Origin: Ceriagrion tenellum
Lineage: Eukaryota; Arthropoda; Insecta; Odonata; Coenagrionidae
NCBI GenBank assembly: GCA_963169105.1
Contig: OY720636.1
Location: 145,971,941-146,035,940 of the forward strand
DNA: 64,000 bases
Direction: 5' to 3'
Shown piece after piece: positions 49,557-62,215 of the stretch. Within the stretch, counting starts at the first letter, position 1, and every line of letters begins with the position of its first letter. The position numbers and the translations under genes were made by a program. Under the pieces are notes generated by a model that did not search any database, was not told where the DNA came from, and was given only the letters and a program-made list of their open reading frames with translations.

Positions 49557-51912
49557 TTAACATACGCGTAGAAATCGGCACATGTAGGCTGTGAATACTT
49601 TTCCAATGTTAATCTCAATTTTGACAATCCAATAAATTCAAGGAAATCCGTGCTATATAAATGGAGATTGGAGCTCTTGCTTTTCAAAAATTACAAACCC
49701 CCGGGAATACAGCTTCAATACTCAATTTAATTTTCCTTTATCGGTATATATTTATGTTTAGTCAAGGGCAACCTTTTATTAAACTCTCTTTCTCGACGTT
49801 TCTCTTTGTTGTACAAAACAATCAGTAAATTACATTTGCTAATCAATTATCTACCAATGACAGGCGCTCATTATCAGTTCATAAAGATGAAAAAGTCGAT
49901 GTGAAGTAATAATTCAAAAAGCACACACCTCGAAACATTACCATCGATTTATTATGAAGCTAACTTATGATTATTTAGAACAAAAACGAATTCAATGATT
50001 ACCTCCATAACTCGTCGCCAGATCTAAGTAGGCATTTCCAATTTGGCTGTTAAATATCATCTTCCATAACTTTTCATAACGATCTAGTATTAAAGTGTTT
50101 CCTTGATTCGATGTAAAAAAATATCCCCATAAACCGTTTTCGAGGATACCATTACTCCGTGTACATGCGGTGGTATAGGCAATGCTAAGAATCAAATGCG
50201 GCAAAGTGCTAGTTATTGCTGTACAGTGAATCATCTCGTGAAGGAAACATTATCCGAGTAGAATGTCCTATAAATAGAGTTTTAGAATACTTGCCATGTG
50301 GAATAGATGAATGCTTCAGTTTTCAGAATTTCAGAATAATTTTTTGGTTACACTATTAAACCCTTAGGGTACACACTACAGTAGAGTTAGTTTTGCTTTT
50401 AAGTGGCGTATCTAGGTCACCTCTTGAGAGCTCCTGCGTTAACAGGGTATGGACACCATTACACTATGTTATGGCCTTAGACGACGTCTGAGACAACATG
50501 AGCTTTTCCCTTTCCTTCGATGCTGCACATAATTTAAGTTCCTTTCCAAAGACGATGATAGGAGGCAGTTAAGACGCACTGCAGCGAGCTATTCCACTTC
50601 CGTAACAAAGGGCCTTTGTCGGGAATTGTGAACTATTTTACTCTTTCTACTGAAAAAACTGTTACTACGAATAATTTCGTTTTATAATTCACGGTTTTGT
50701 TCTGACGCGTCATAATTAGCCACAAATTAATTAAAACGCGGGCTCTGCGTACTTTTTTAAAATGGTGATTATATCAGGGAAATAGATGGGTGATATTTAT
50801 GAGTACCTTACGATTTATATTAGTCAATTTTGTCTTATCCAAAAAAATATTTATTAAAATGATTAAAAGGCATGAGGCCAACTTCAGAAGGCAGTGATAG
50901 ACAAAAATACACGAAATCGTACTAATTCATCGTAATCGCTCTTGTTGCTACGCTAAAATAAAACTGGAATCGAACATTTTTCTATGAATAACAGTCATTA
51001 TTATTTTTGATAAAAAAGGTTGACTTTTTAATATTTAAAGAGAAATAAGCATTTAGAGCAGAATATTTTATGTGACTATTCTAACCTTTGGTTATATAAC
51101 TCAGACTTAACTTACTATCTTACATGTAATGTTTTGTGGGAATACGCATTTCCGTGTTTTAAAGATATTATACTGATGCGGATGATACATCAGGTCAATA
51201 ATAATTCGGAAAATCTTTTAAAATTAGTCGATGGAGAATTGTTATCTACTTCTGAACTCATTTTCATGATTGATGGTAAGTGTCAAAATAAAAGTGAACA
51301 AAAGTTTACAAACGTGGTTCATCGAAGCGTATTAACAAAAAAACACGCATGTGTGTCAAAGCCGCCATTTGTAAAAGGCGAGGAGAAATTAATTGAGAAC
51401 GAATCATCAAATATTCGTTTCAATACGTCCAAATTTAATTCGTTATTAACAATCTCTTTTTAATTCTTGTTTTTCAGGTAAGTTTGACTTCCAGTTGAGC
51501 AGTGTGAGTGAGCTGGCTGATTAATCAACAAAACGCAATACTGGATTGAACTGCCAAGGTTTGGAAGGTCGCTTCCAGCGGCGGCAACCCAGCAACCCTC
51601 CCGCTGAGAAATGATAACGCACAGCTGGCGACGGAGATGGATTGAGTCAAATGGCCGCGGCTTCGCGCTCGACACGTGAAAGTGATCTTCCACATTTCCT
51701 CTAATCCTTTAAGATTTATAGTTACAAATTTCACAAGTGACCCTTATTTCCACTACAAAGATTTTAGTAGAAATCAACTACAACCTTACAATTAAAGTAC
51801 ATCAGTGATCTAACATTAACAAGCATCACCAAAGCTATACGCAATGTCTAAAAAAGTTTCCTTCTAGCAAGGCCACAAAATATTCAATGAGCCATATCCC
51901 TTTATGACACTC
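49557..51912. other. Unassigned stretch containing a candidate ratchet splice site
   Basis: AT-rich. A 109-codon frame (51134-51463) is AT-rich and unrecognised, and it contains a good donor-like ATGGTAAGT near 51271. See the separate entry for 51478. GC-richer sequence follows at 51540-51680. Confidence 0.45.
51449..51483 (+). promoter_or_regulatory. Candidate recursive splicing (ratchet point) site
   Basis: A pyrimidine-rich tract (TCTCTTTTTAATTCTTG) leads into TTTTTCAG|GTAAGT, with CAG at 51475-51477 and GTAAGT at 51478-51483. A strong 3' splice site fused directly to a strong 5' splice site is the ratchet-point consensus known from long insect introns. If real, the window lies in a long plus-strand intron. 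By itself the match could be chance. Confidence 0.35.
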
Positions 51913-52022
51913 CTTCATTAATGATGGAATATTTTTATGATTAGATCTTATACTCATGATCATTTTCTGATACTTCATTAATGATGGAGTACTTTTATGA
52001 TTAGATCTTATACTCATGATCA
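51913..52022. repeat. 60 bp tandem duplication
   Basis: CTTCATTAATGATGGA followed by TTTTATGATTAGATCTTATA recurs with a period of exactly 60 bases at 51913 and 51973; two differences are visible in the shared 50 bases. Confidence 0.95.
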
Positions 52023-54684
52023 AATCTTACTCCATGTCTGGCATCTTGAGGGGTAATCGAATATAACCCCATATCAGGCCCATAAGTATTATTGATTGAA
52101 ATGCGCCAGAATATTGGCCAATAAATGCATTGCTATCAATTCCTCGAGTTGGGATATGCTTTTTACATGACTAAAACAATAATTTATAATTTCAACTTAC
52201 TTTATTAAGTATTTCTCATTAACAGAGACTTTTCGCCAAACTATCAACTTGTTCATTATATTGATTTACCACTATGGTAGAAAAAACCTCCCAGCGCAAA
52301 TTTTAATATGTCTAAAACATGTTAGAAAAATATGAGGCTCTATATAGAGTATTCGGTCGCTGGATCCACTTCAACCATTCTTAGAACTTTCAAAGAGCAC
52401 GAATGATTCATTAATGATAAAATATAATTGTAAAACAACAAATTTATCTCCATATTTGGACGCAATTACGAATATATTGTCCAGATATTCCTCTTTCATT
52501 CAATATTTTTAATTGGAAGTGCTCACAAAGAAATGGCTGTGAGTTTACATTATTGCTGCACAAACAAATGAACATATAAAAAAACAATATCGAACTGTGT
52601 CAAACGTGGATAGAAATCCATGAGGAAAGTAAGTGCTTCCTTCATATAACTATGTTCAATGCGAAATATATTACCTCTGAAAGAACACAGTTTGCTTTTT
52701 AAAAAAACATTCCATTCTCACATATGCTCTCATACTAGTGCTTAGGTGAGTAGAATAAGAACAGAATGTGAAAGACCGTCAAAACAGCCTCAAATTGGAT
52801 TCTGGAGATGTGACTAAAAGTTGCATCTAGAGTGTTGATCTTCAATAAAATAATTATCACGCACCTCTTACAAACGCTTTGCTAACGTTTAGTTAAATAT
52901 TTTCATTAAAAAAAATTTGTAAATCTCTGTGTATAGCAAATATTAAAAAATACTTATTCATAGGTGCTAAATCCAATGACACTGGGCTCAGATTTACCAG
53001 TCAACTTTCTGCACTGTTAATGTATTGAGATTAATTTTTTCACCCCAGGGGACATATTTTAGTTTCCAATATTTCATCTGTTAAAAATAATATGTCACTA
53101 TCTAATATATCATCTTACAACTGTTGATTGCTGTAGCTCTGAAATCGAACAAATGCATTTGCAAAACCTTGACAAGAGGTATTTAAAATGGTTTAATTGA
53201 AGACCAATCCTCCAGAAGCACCTTTTGTGCATAACAACTGGTCCAAACCTGCTCTCACCTGGTGGCGACTGCGTTGAAAGTAACGTTAAAGAAATCATCT
53301 TCCCGTAGTGAGCCATTGGATCTCGGAACATTAAGTGCTAATTACTGGAACTTATTACATCGCTCTGAACCCGTCCACCACCTGAAAAGCAGGAGAGCAA
53401 CATTACAGCGCAATTACAAGGACACACAGCCTCCCGTGTACTCCCTTCCCCATTCCTCCCCGCACCCCTCGCAGTAAACAATAGACGGCGGCACTGATCT
53501 TCACGGGGAATTAGCCAGCGTCGGCAGTGGCTGGCTTCGGCTCTCTTAATGAGGGAACGCTTTGCAAAGAGGAAAGGAAAGACCCATCTCTCTCCTTTCT
53601 AGACTTCCCCGTTTTTCCATTCCGCCATGCGCTGCAAACGAGATGACTCGGACCGTTTTAAAAAGGAACGTGCCCTACTCCAGCCAAGGGGAAGATATTT
53701 TTTCCATTTTTTTAAAGTAGCACGGCCATCCTGTTTGTTTCCTTTTTGCTTTTGAAATGAAGCTACTCGGACTGAATACAAACGAAAGTGTCGTGTTATG
53801 CTGTATCGCTCATTCTTACAGGAAATGCAAAAAACGACTGTGATAAATTGGTTTGGTTGTATCTCCAATAATTATGCTTTGAATTGCACACACAAAAGTG
53901 TAAGAAGTAGGTTTTGAATAAAAAATAAGAAGTCTTTAGTTTTTGCCGTCAATATCACAAAAAACTGCATGGATGTGATATTCAGCTTCAAGTGATTAGG
54001 CTCGGTTTTTGCTTCTGGTACCATTAAATGCGCAGATATATCGATATGCTATCAAATCAGTTGTATTAAAGTGAGATAGGAATCTTATAACTTAGATACT
54101 AATTGGTGACAATGGTGTTGAGATCTGTGCCTTTTACGGAGCAACGTAATTCATGCATTTACTTCCATTAGGTTTTCTTACGATTCATTTTCCTAGTGTC
54201 ACACATTAAGTCCCGAGATATTCGACGTCATGCTATGACCTTCGTTGCCGGTAAATAATAAATCGAAGTTTTCAAAGGGAAAAAGTGATAAATGTTCAAA
54301 TAATAAATAATGACGGACGAAATAATATCGAGCCACCCTGTCAAGCGTAAAAAAAAACCCGCATCTCTTTGTGTACCTGGGAGGCAGGAACGGAGCCTCC
54401 AGGTTATGCATTCAACATCCGGTGAAGTATTGACCGAACTAGGGGGAGGTGGTCGGGACGAAGTGTGGGGGGGGAAGAGGGGAGGGGGAAGGGGATTCCA
54501 TGGCGATTATCTCTTCGTCAAGCGTGGACGCATTAAAAATAAAAAAGCACGCGTCACAGCGGGACTTGTACGCCTTGAAATCTTTCCTGGGATGCGTCGG
54601 GTGGAGCTCTTTGCGGCCCGATGAAATATTTACGAACGAGGGTGCATCCACAACTACAAACAACGCTGCTAGCCACCACGTGGG
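52023..54684. other. Unassigned stretch
   Basis: AT-rich to 53200. 53260-53660 is GC-richer, with unrecognised frames. 54430-54500 is G-rich on plus. No gene, RNA or transposon end recognised. Confidence 0.5.
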
Positions 54685-55480
54685 AATGCGGCAGGAGGTG
54701 TTAGGACACCAGCCGTGTAAAGGTGTAAAGGTGAATGTTATAGTGAGGTGAGATGGTGGAGTGCACTATGGATCGGCACTCCGTTTTTATTATGGTCACT
54801 TATTACGGGTTGGAAGAAAATTTTTTAAAACTATCTGTTCAGTATTGTATCCCTCGTAATCTCTATTGTTTCTATCGTATTTAAATAAAAAAAGAGGTGT
54901 CAAAATGATATTCTCTTTGTAATGCTGAGACACACCTGTTCTGAATTTCTCAAGCAATCTAACGTAAGCCTAGCGTGCAGACTCCAAGTCTCTAACGGCT
55001 CCCAACCTGATTTCTCTTGATGCAGTGAAAGAATACGTGTTTGCATGTAGCAGTTTATAGCGAAACGAGAATATTTCATTTGTATTCGACTTTTTTAGGG
55101 TTAAATCTTACTGTTTAGGGTCCCATATAATCGCAAAGAATTCCAGGAGTGGCGTAACCAGAGCGAAGTAGCACCTCCATTTCTCTATTCTACCGAGGAC
55201 CTTCCTACCACTCACTTGATAAATCCTAGTTTCCTTAAGTAAGTATGCATATGTTTTGTGTGTTAGAACTGAAGTAAACTTAAATCCCTGGTATTTGACT
55301 AAATTTGCCGACTTATTATTTTTTCTTCCCAGTGTATAGATATGCCGGTGATGCGATACTTCCAGTGGATGTGGACTGCAATGCATTCACTAATATTAAC
55401 TTGAAGCCCCCACTCCTGGCATCACGAGTAAATTTTGATGATACCGTGACAAAACTTAAAAAAGACCATCATTGCCAATT
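54685..55480 (-). mobile_element. CR1/Jockey-type non-LTR retrotransposon, 3' part (copy 4)
   Basis: The minus strand reads VKYQGFKFTSVLTHKTYAYL (about 55300), then GRIEKWRCYFALVTPLLEFF and IIWDPKQ, matching ERCYFALVRPHFEYVASI of copy 1. The plus-strand sequence TGTTAGGACACCAGCCGTGT at about 54699-54718 matches 30596-30616 in copy 1 and is the 3' untranslated region. Stops and indels are frequent. It extends further toward the N-terminus than copy 1, up to about 55480. Confidence 0.85.
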
Positions 55481-56419
55481 TTGCAGTAGATGACCGCAAC
55501 GCTGGAAAGAAATCGATGTAAAAGAAGAAAAAAAGTTGCACAGCGAGACGAATACGCCTTGAAATCCATCTTCGCGTGGAGGGTGGGGGGAAGTATGCGC
55601 GCATGAGGTTGGATGGACTATGCCTCCCATTTACATTTCCCCTCTGTCCATTCCCCATCTTGTTTCTTTTTCATCACCACAATGCCTCTTCCTCCGTCCT
55701 TTGTACTGCCGTCCATGCTTTCGCATAAAATCCTTTCCTCCACCACCTTTTGTCCTTCGCCGGAGGACGGATTTGTTGTAGGGTGGTGGCGGTGGGTGGT
55801 TGGTGCGGCCGCAGCGTGGCGACGCTTGGCGAATCGACCCCGGCAACCCACGCGTGCCCGAGCCGCGTGCCTCGGCGACACGCGTGCTCCCCACCCCTTC
55901 CCACCCCTGTGGTCGTTCATCCCCGCTTTTTAAGTCGTCCCTTTCCCTGCGAGAAACGCTCCGAGGAGGCATACATTCCAAAAAAACTGGGCGCCTAAAG
56001 CAGTGGCGTGACTATCACCGTTCTGCTTGTTGCGAAGGACGGGGGCTCCATTAATACAATGTTTGAGTTGCTCTTTACTTCATGAGTTTTAACGACTTTA
56101 CTAAGCAATTAAATTTCTAATCAGTACAAAACTATCATCATAATCAACGGTCGTTTAATCCTAAGATTGAATGACTACAGCCACACATCCTTCCCTCTAT
56201 AATGCTATTTTGCTTACTTCCTGGTTGCTCTTCTAATGTATATAATTTCCCATTTGGATTATTTTATTCTCGAGTCTTCCTCTTTGAACCTATTCCTCAA
56301 TTTTTCCTTCAATTATGTTTTTCTCAAACCCAGTGTGCCCCAGAGTGTGTCTAATCCATCTGGATCTTATACTCATATCGGTATCTGGCGAGATGTTTTG
56401 GACATAATTTCTGAAACTT
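55481..56419. other. Unassigned stretch with a GC-rich block
   Basis: 55560-55960 is GC-rich with all six frames partly open (Arg-, Pro- or Ser-rich), so coding cannot be inferred. 56040-56400 is AT-rich. AAAGCAGTGGCGTGACTAT at 55997-56015 resembles transposon termini beginning CAGTGGCG, but no partner end was found. Confidence 0.45.
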
Positions 56420-56496
56420 GAAAGGAATTTTTGTAATGTCGTTGACAAGCGTAGTACGAATAGAAAAACCAAGTGGACATTACAAAAATTCCTTTC
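56420..56496. repeat. Perfect 21 bp inverted repeat
   Basis: GAAAGGAATTTTTGTAATGT (56421 on) and its exact complement ACATTACAAAAATTCCTTTC (ending near 56495) enclose about 34 bases. It sits at the 3' edge of the reverse transcriptase remnant. It is too short for a normal MITE and is possibly a foldback made during insertion. Confidence 0.85.
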
Positions 56497-56504
56497 ATTA
56501 TTCA

Positions 56505-56975
56505 TCTGTGTCTTCTTTTCTATATGGTGCTCAATGTGATCCTCTCCTCTTATACTCTATAATAAACTTCATCATTTCTTAATTTGTCAGTCCATTTTAT
56601 ATTCAAAATCCTCCTCCAGCACCATGTTTTGAAGGCATCTAGTCTTTTCTGATTAGCTTTTCCAATGGTCCATGTTTCCGATCCATAGAGTGCCACGCCC
56701 CGAACGAATGCTTCCGCATACTGTTTCCTGGTTTATAATTCTATCTTATTTGAGCACAGCAGTTATCTTTTTCTCATGAACGCCTTCTTAGCTTGGGCTA
56801 TTCTTCATTTGATGTCCATTTTATTTCCTCCGTCCCACGTGATGGTACTACCGAGATAGGTGAAAGAACCCTCTTGCTCTAATTCCTCTCTAATTTGAGT
56901 TACTTCTTCATTCAGCTTTTTTCTTCCACATTCCAGGATTTAAGTCGTCTTCTTATTTATTTTCATTTTTTATTC
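56505..56975 (-). mobile_element. Non-LTR reverse transcriptase remnant (RTE-like or related)
   Basis: The minus strand reads MKINKK (about 56970), EELEQEGSFTYLGSTITWDG (about 56880), RIAQAKKAFMRKR, AEAFVRGVALYGSETWT (about 56720), KANQKRLDAFKTWCWRRIL and KWTDKL. This is the classic tail of a LINE reverse transcriptase after the palm domain. In-frame stops (TGA, TAA) and a shift near 56540 kill it. The palm and endonuclease are not present; the sequence breaks at about 56975. Confidence 0.9.
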
Positions 56976-58279
56976 TAGGAGAAATAATTACATTGGCTTT
57001 AGTGAGCTTTGAAGAGAGAGAGAGAGGTGCTGTGGACGAAGCAAAGTGTCTCTGGTGCAACCACCGGAGGCGTGCGACGTCAGGGGAGGCGAGGCATCCG
57101 ATAACGCCTCTAGCGCCCAGGTTAAAATGGTATTTTTTAAATCAAAACAACTCTCGAATCTCGAGTTTTTAATGAAAATTAACAATTTCAAACGCATATT
57201 TCATATCTATCTGCAAAGTGCTACAACCCATGATGGAAAAAGCGTCACCAGAGATTAATTAATCATGTTTTTTTTAAGGTGGTGCAAATGGACGTACCTT
57301 GCAGATAAACGAAACACCCTATCCTTTAAAATAAACTTTATGTGCCTAAATTGCACTGGTTAATGATTTCGTTATCAACTGTCTTTATTTAAATGAGTTT
57401 TGAGTGAAAAATTCACGAGTAAGCAATAGAGGCGTCGCTAGATTCCCGTGGCAAAACGTAGAGACAATTATAAAATGAGCGATGAAAAACTAGTTAGCGG
57501 TCTTGCAACACGGGAGAGCTACAATTTAAGGACCCGTGAGATGAATAATTTGAAATCATTGGACATAATTTCACTAAGATAAATATTATATCATGTTAAA
57601 GCCAAGGCATAATGATAATATATCTAAGCTCACTGAAAATTAGTGGACTTTACGAGGCATAAGAAGCAACCTCAACGGAAATGAGCACCAGTAAAATAAT
57701 GATTTTTTTTGAAAGTCTAAAATAATGACAGCAGGAAATAGCTCGGGCCATAAACAGCTGAACTATCACATTTTATTATCAATTTGGACTTAGAAAAACT
57801 TAGAATATAAGACTTATTAGCAGTTTTCATCTAAAGATAGGTTTGCTGTAGCTCTCTGCTCCGCGCTTCCTCATACTAATATTTTTATTCCAAAGGAAAT
57901 CTTCATATACACTTCGTCTTTTCAAGCTTGATTTATTCCAACCTTGGTTTTCCTTGATTTTTCTTCCCATGCGTTTATATCCCCATAATGTTTTCTAGAG
58001 GCTGCTACATCTCGGAGTAAGTTAAACAAGTTTACCCCTTCTACTGTGCAAATGCTTAAGAATTTTTTCTCCTTTACCCTTTCACTGAAGTTTTCGCAGG
58101 TGATTCTCCCTGATCCTTTAATCCTCATTTATCAGAAATTTTACATTTTCTTAATTTCACTTCTAATCTTCCTCCTTTCGCTCATCATTTACTGTCAAGT
58201 ATACGGGTTTAAGAGCCAAACTCCTCTTGGAGAATATTTCTCACATCGAACATATTTGCAAATTTTGCGGTTTGAGGAT
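56976..58279. other. Unassigned stretch
   Basis: A (GA)n run near 57015-57025 and a GC-rich patch at 57040-57120 are followed by AT-rich sequence. A 97-codon frame at 58046-58339 is hydrophobic but unrecognised. Confidence 0.5.
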
Positions 58280-58700
58280 TTTGCTTCCTTATCAATGGCT
58301 GTTCGGAAGGAAGGGTTAGAGAAGCATGAAAGGAGATGAATCTGAGAATACTGATGGAAAGGGAGTTGATAAAATCAGTTAGGTTCGTGGATGACAAGAT
58401 TTTAGCTAGTAGTCAATTGAGGAGATGCAGACAATAAAGTGCGGTAAGGGTAACGTGTGAAAGGCAAGGGATATCATAAGAAGACGAAGGTATTATAGAA
58501 GTAAGAAAGCGGTTATGAATACAAGAATGGGCGGCCATATGATGGAGAAAATAGATGGAGTGGTTTACTTAATTACGGTACATATTAGAGAAAAATGGCA
58601 TTGATGATAACAACAACAGATTTAAAAACCCTCTACCAAAGATAGTGTTTTCTAAAACGAGAGATTCGAGATGGAGGACTCTGGAGAAAGAAGTCTAGAA
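58280..58700 (+). mobile_element. Non-LTR reverse transcriptase palm remnant
   Basis: The plus strand reads LIKSVRFVDDKILASSQ (about 58368), where FVDD is the catalytic box usually written FADD. It is followed by RVTCERQGIS and, about 150 bases on, YILEKNGIDDNNN, equivalent to YLGxxLEKNG. Stops break it repeatedly. It belongs to the same broad type as 56505-56975 and 63438-63810 but is a different stretch of the protein. Confidence 0.65.
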
Positions 58701-61700
58701 AATATAACCGAAACTGTAGCGAGAATTATGGGGCTACCCTAGTCAAGTACTTCGTCTTTATGGAAAGAGGATGTGCGTTGATTGATGAAATGAGGAGAGG
58801 CAAAGGGAAGGGAGAAAGTAAAGATGCACCTATTGACGAGCAAGTTATGTTCGAGACAGTGAAAAAGTGAGCCAAAATTTGTAAATTTGGTGACAGGAAT
58901 GTTAAAATACCTGACATCAAACAGAATAATGAGATATTTCCTTAAAATGTGTATTGTCAAGTGGGAAAAGCACTAAGGCAATTTTCTTTTTTAAAAAGTG
59001 AAATAAACTGTTCGCCTTGGATATTTATGCTGTAAAACCATCCGCCCAATTTCCCTACAAGCGAATACGTGGGCAATAACTAGTATAAAAAATTAAATGG
59101 ACTTGTAACGTTAAATCAAGAATACAATGCAAGGATTGTAGTGAAATAAAAAACTTGCAATAGTTAGGTACTTTAAAATAAACAGTTCGATTAAAAAAAT
59201 TGTTCACGGTTTTCTGCATCTTTTGATACTTTAATTCTTTTGATTGAGCAGCCGTATTGTCTTGGAAATGAGGAGAGGCTACCAGTATTGTGAGCTTAGT
59301 TTTATATTTGCCGAGCTGAGTAATGGAGACAAGTTCTCAAAATTGATTAAATTTTAGTGAAAATATTCTTTTAGTACCTAATATACATTTTTAACAGGGA
59401 TTGAGGGAACAGTTACCATTTGACATAGGTATACTTATTATAATTTTATGTGAACACTTCAATTTATTTTAACCAATTTTATGTTACACTGTTCAGCTGT
59501 TCAAACATAACCTCGCTCCATGAGATTCAGTGACAGGATCATATGGAATGTGCGACAGCTTACAAAGTGTCTTTCTTCAAGATTTCCACCCCTAATGCCG
59601 TAAAATATATTACTCCAAATGCACAGCACTTAGTATCGCTACGTCTTTTCATGTCATGTGCACTTGTACATGTTTAACACAAACAGGATACATAATGATA
59701 TCAATTTGACGGAATTTCAGTTCGCCACTTAGCTAATAGTTACCTTAATCATGATGTCAAAGGACGTACGTACCTCTACTTCAGATGAAAACTCCTTAAA
59801 TAATTTAAATTGTTAATTATACAAGTTCAGTAATAAGCTAAAAATAACAAAGACTAGAACAGCAAAACTGGAAAATAAAACAGGCCCTTCTAAAAATAAA
59901 AGAGGTCTTACTAAAAATTACAGGTCGTATATCCTCTGCAGGCATCGAAAATACATACTTGGGAAATGATTAACCATTTTCTTCCATTTTTCCTAGCTAT
60001 TGAATGACAAACAACGAAGCGTTTCGGTTTCAAAACTTTAAAATACATTTTTTTGCTATAAATGATTACTTATTCCAAGCCTTCAGGCTCAAGAATTTAA
60101 ACACCCAACGCTTGCCATGTCTGACGTCACACGTGCCAGCTTGCTATGTTCTCACTAACAGTACATTTTAAGGATAACCCACGCGTTCTTTGCATTGAAT
60201 TGGTACATGCATGCTCCGGGGGAGTTCCACGTACTCTTAGAAACCCTCTCATTTCCCTTTACGTTTCACTGAACTACTTGTTTTGCTCGTCCGCTAGCGA
60301 CGGACACCATTCGTGGGTCGTCGCTACATTTCATTAATTTTATGAGGGCCATTGACTACTTCCTTTTAAATTCATCCACTGGCCTAGAAATTGAAGAATT
60401 TGCCTGATGGTGGAGTGACCTTTAGAAATAAACAATAATACTGACATATATTCGAAATTGGATAACGATGTAACTCCTAATAAGCAATAGTTTTTTTTGT
60501 TAGCACGTGGAAAGTATGAATTGCAGGCACAAACATTTTGAACTTATGACAAAGCATTGTTCTAGTATGCTTGGCAAAGTAGCCTCAGCTTTACATGCTT
60601 CAGAAAAGGCTTCATTTCCTTGATGCTTTTAATGGCCGGTGGACAGTTTTTCATATCTAGGGTCCCAAATACACAATATATCGTCGAAACAATATTTAGT
60701 TTATTTTATATCTATCCATCCTTTCACATTACTCTAAATATTAGTATTTGGATTGAGCCTCAGTAATAGTATTTACGTGGATCTATGAGATGGGTTACGA
60801 TGTTGCCAATGTGAACTTAAAGAATCCTCTTCCAACGTTCCTCCATTCCAAGCCACCCACCGAGAAACGTGTTTTTTTTAACGGCGGAGGTGGATGAGGG
60901 AGTGGAAGCGATGGTTTTGGCGAGGGTTAGTGATACCCAGGGAAACGAGGCGAAGAGGCAGTGAGGCAGGGCCGTTATCTTTTGTTGGGCCGAGCCTCGT
61001 TATAGTACCGCTTTTGAGTGAGCGAAAGGAGACAAAAGGACGAGGCTAATGGCATATTTGACGCGGCACGCACGCATGCCATCGGGCCGGCATTCCCTCG
61101 TTCGTGCCAAAGTCGTGTGGCTCGGGGAAAGGGGTTGAATCTTTTCTCTCACCTCAGCGTCCAGGGGTTTTTCGCTCTTGCTTCAGGATAAAGGACAGTT
61201 GAGCTCACAGGGTACTACTCTCAGCGTGAACTGAACAAATCTCCACCGAGGTGCAATTTGGAGCTACAAGTGTGCTCACTGAAACTGCAAACCTGAAAGT
61301 GCTCAGAAAGAGAGCTACATCACCAGAGCATCTCGTTGTCAAAAATTGTCGTGACATTATTTCAAATTTCAAATGAGCTATTGTGCATACGTATTTCATA
61401 CTTGCATGGAATACGCATGAAATGCGAGCATGAAATACGTATGAAGCGGAGATTTTAACCGCTACCTATCTAAATCCGGTAGTACAGATAACCTTCTTAT
61501 TTTTAATCAGCTCATAATATGTGAGCTCATTGGAAATTTGTAAATATTTACATGAGTCTTGGTTTCTCAAAACTTTTGTGCTGTGCATCAAAAATTTAAC
61601 AAAATTTAATAAAAAATTTAACTGCTTTCATAATAGTGATCAATTGTAATAGTTGAGTTGACAAATGTTACTTCAAATCATATTAAAACAATCCTTGTAC

Positions 61701-61722
61701 TGTTCCACTAATATTTATTAAT
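58701..61722. other. Unassigned stretch
   Basis: AT-rich except 60830-61130, a GC-richer patch. An inverted repeat CATACGTATTTCAT (61386-61399) and ATGAAATACGTATG (61430-61443) is present. No gene recognised. Confidence 0.5.
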
Positions 61723-61760
61723 GTACTACGCATTTCGCAGCTTGCTGCATCCTCGGGTAC
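61723..61760 (-). ncRNA. Hammerhead-like core 3' of a PLE
   Basis: The minus strand reads GTAC (61757-61760), CCGAGGA, spare T, a perfect stem GCAGC/GCTGC with loop AA, GAAAT (61732-61736), GCGTA, GTAC (61723-61726). The outer GTAC/GTAC helix pairs fully. It lies 130-490 bases downstream of the PLE endonuclease on the same strand, where a PLE terminal repeat belongs. The usual U of CUGA is C here, which would be expected to weaken a ribozyme. Confidence 0.65.
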
Positions 61761-61889
61761 AGTTGTTTACATGTTATTTATTGATAGCTACGATAGCAAC
61801 CAACGTAAATAAGCTGGGGGGAGGAGGGGTTTGGACGGACAAAGTAATTTTTGGGTGAAAAAGCAGGAGAACATGCGTTATGGGATTGT

Positions 61890-62215
61890 AAAAAGCGAAT
61901 TTTTTTCGGAAAGGATTGGAGACGGGTGCGGAAAAAGAAACTCGTTGCAAAGGTTGCTTGACTCTCTGATAATTTACATTTGCTCCAATGCATCCATCTT
62001 TACACCTTTTGGTAGGACATGTAGAGTTTCTGGGATGAAATCACTTACGTGATTATTATCCAGCAGATGCTTTGTAAATTGTGAGTTGGTATCCATATTA
62101 AAGTAAGTTCGTGAGTGTTATTTGATCAGTGTCTTAAAATTTCGTCCTATTTGACCAATGTAAGCTATATTACAACTATTAAGTATAGGATTGTTTTAAT
62201 ATGGATTCAAGTATA
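61890..62215 (-). mobile_element. Penelope-like element, GIY-YIG endonuclease (third family)
   Basis: The minus strand reads CNIAYIGQIGRNFKT (62180 down), HSRTYFNMDTNSQFTKHLLD, NNHVSDFIPETLHVL and MDALEQM, then IIRESSNLCNE. YIGQ-GR-F, the H-S-T-F spacing, and the L-NNH and MDALE segments identify the GIY-YIG nuclease of PLEs of another lineage than those at 1 and 18028. Stops follow LIK and EQM. The preceding reverse transcriptase could not be recognised; a 142-codon minus frame at 62335-62763 lies where it would be but shows no motifs. Confidence 0.8.

Noticed and set aside
55997..56015. DNA transposon terminus CAGTGGCGTGACTAT
   Set aside because: No inverted partner was found nearby, and similar letters also occur in LINE coding at 55143.
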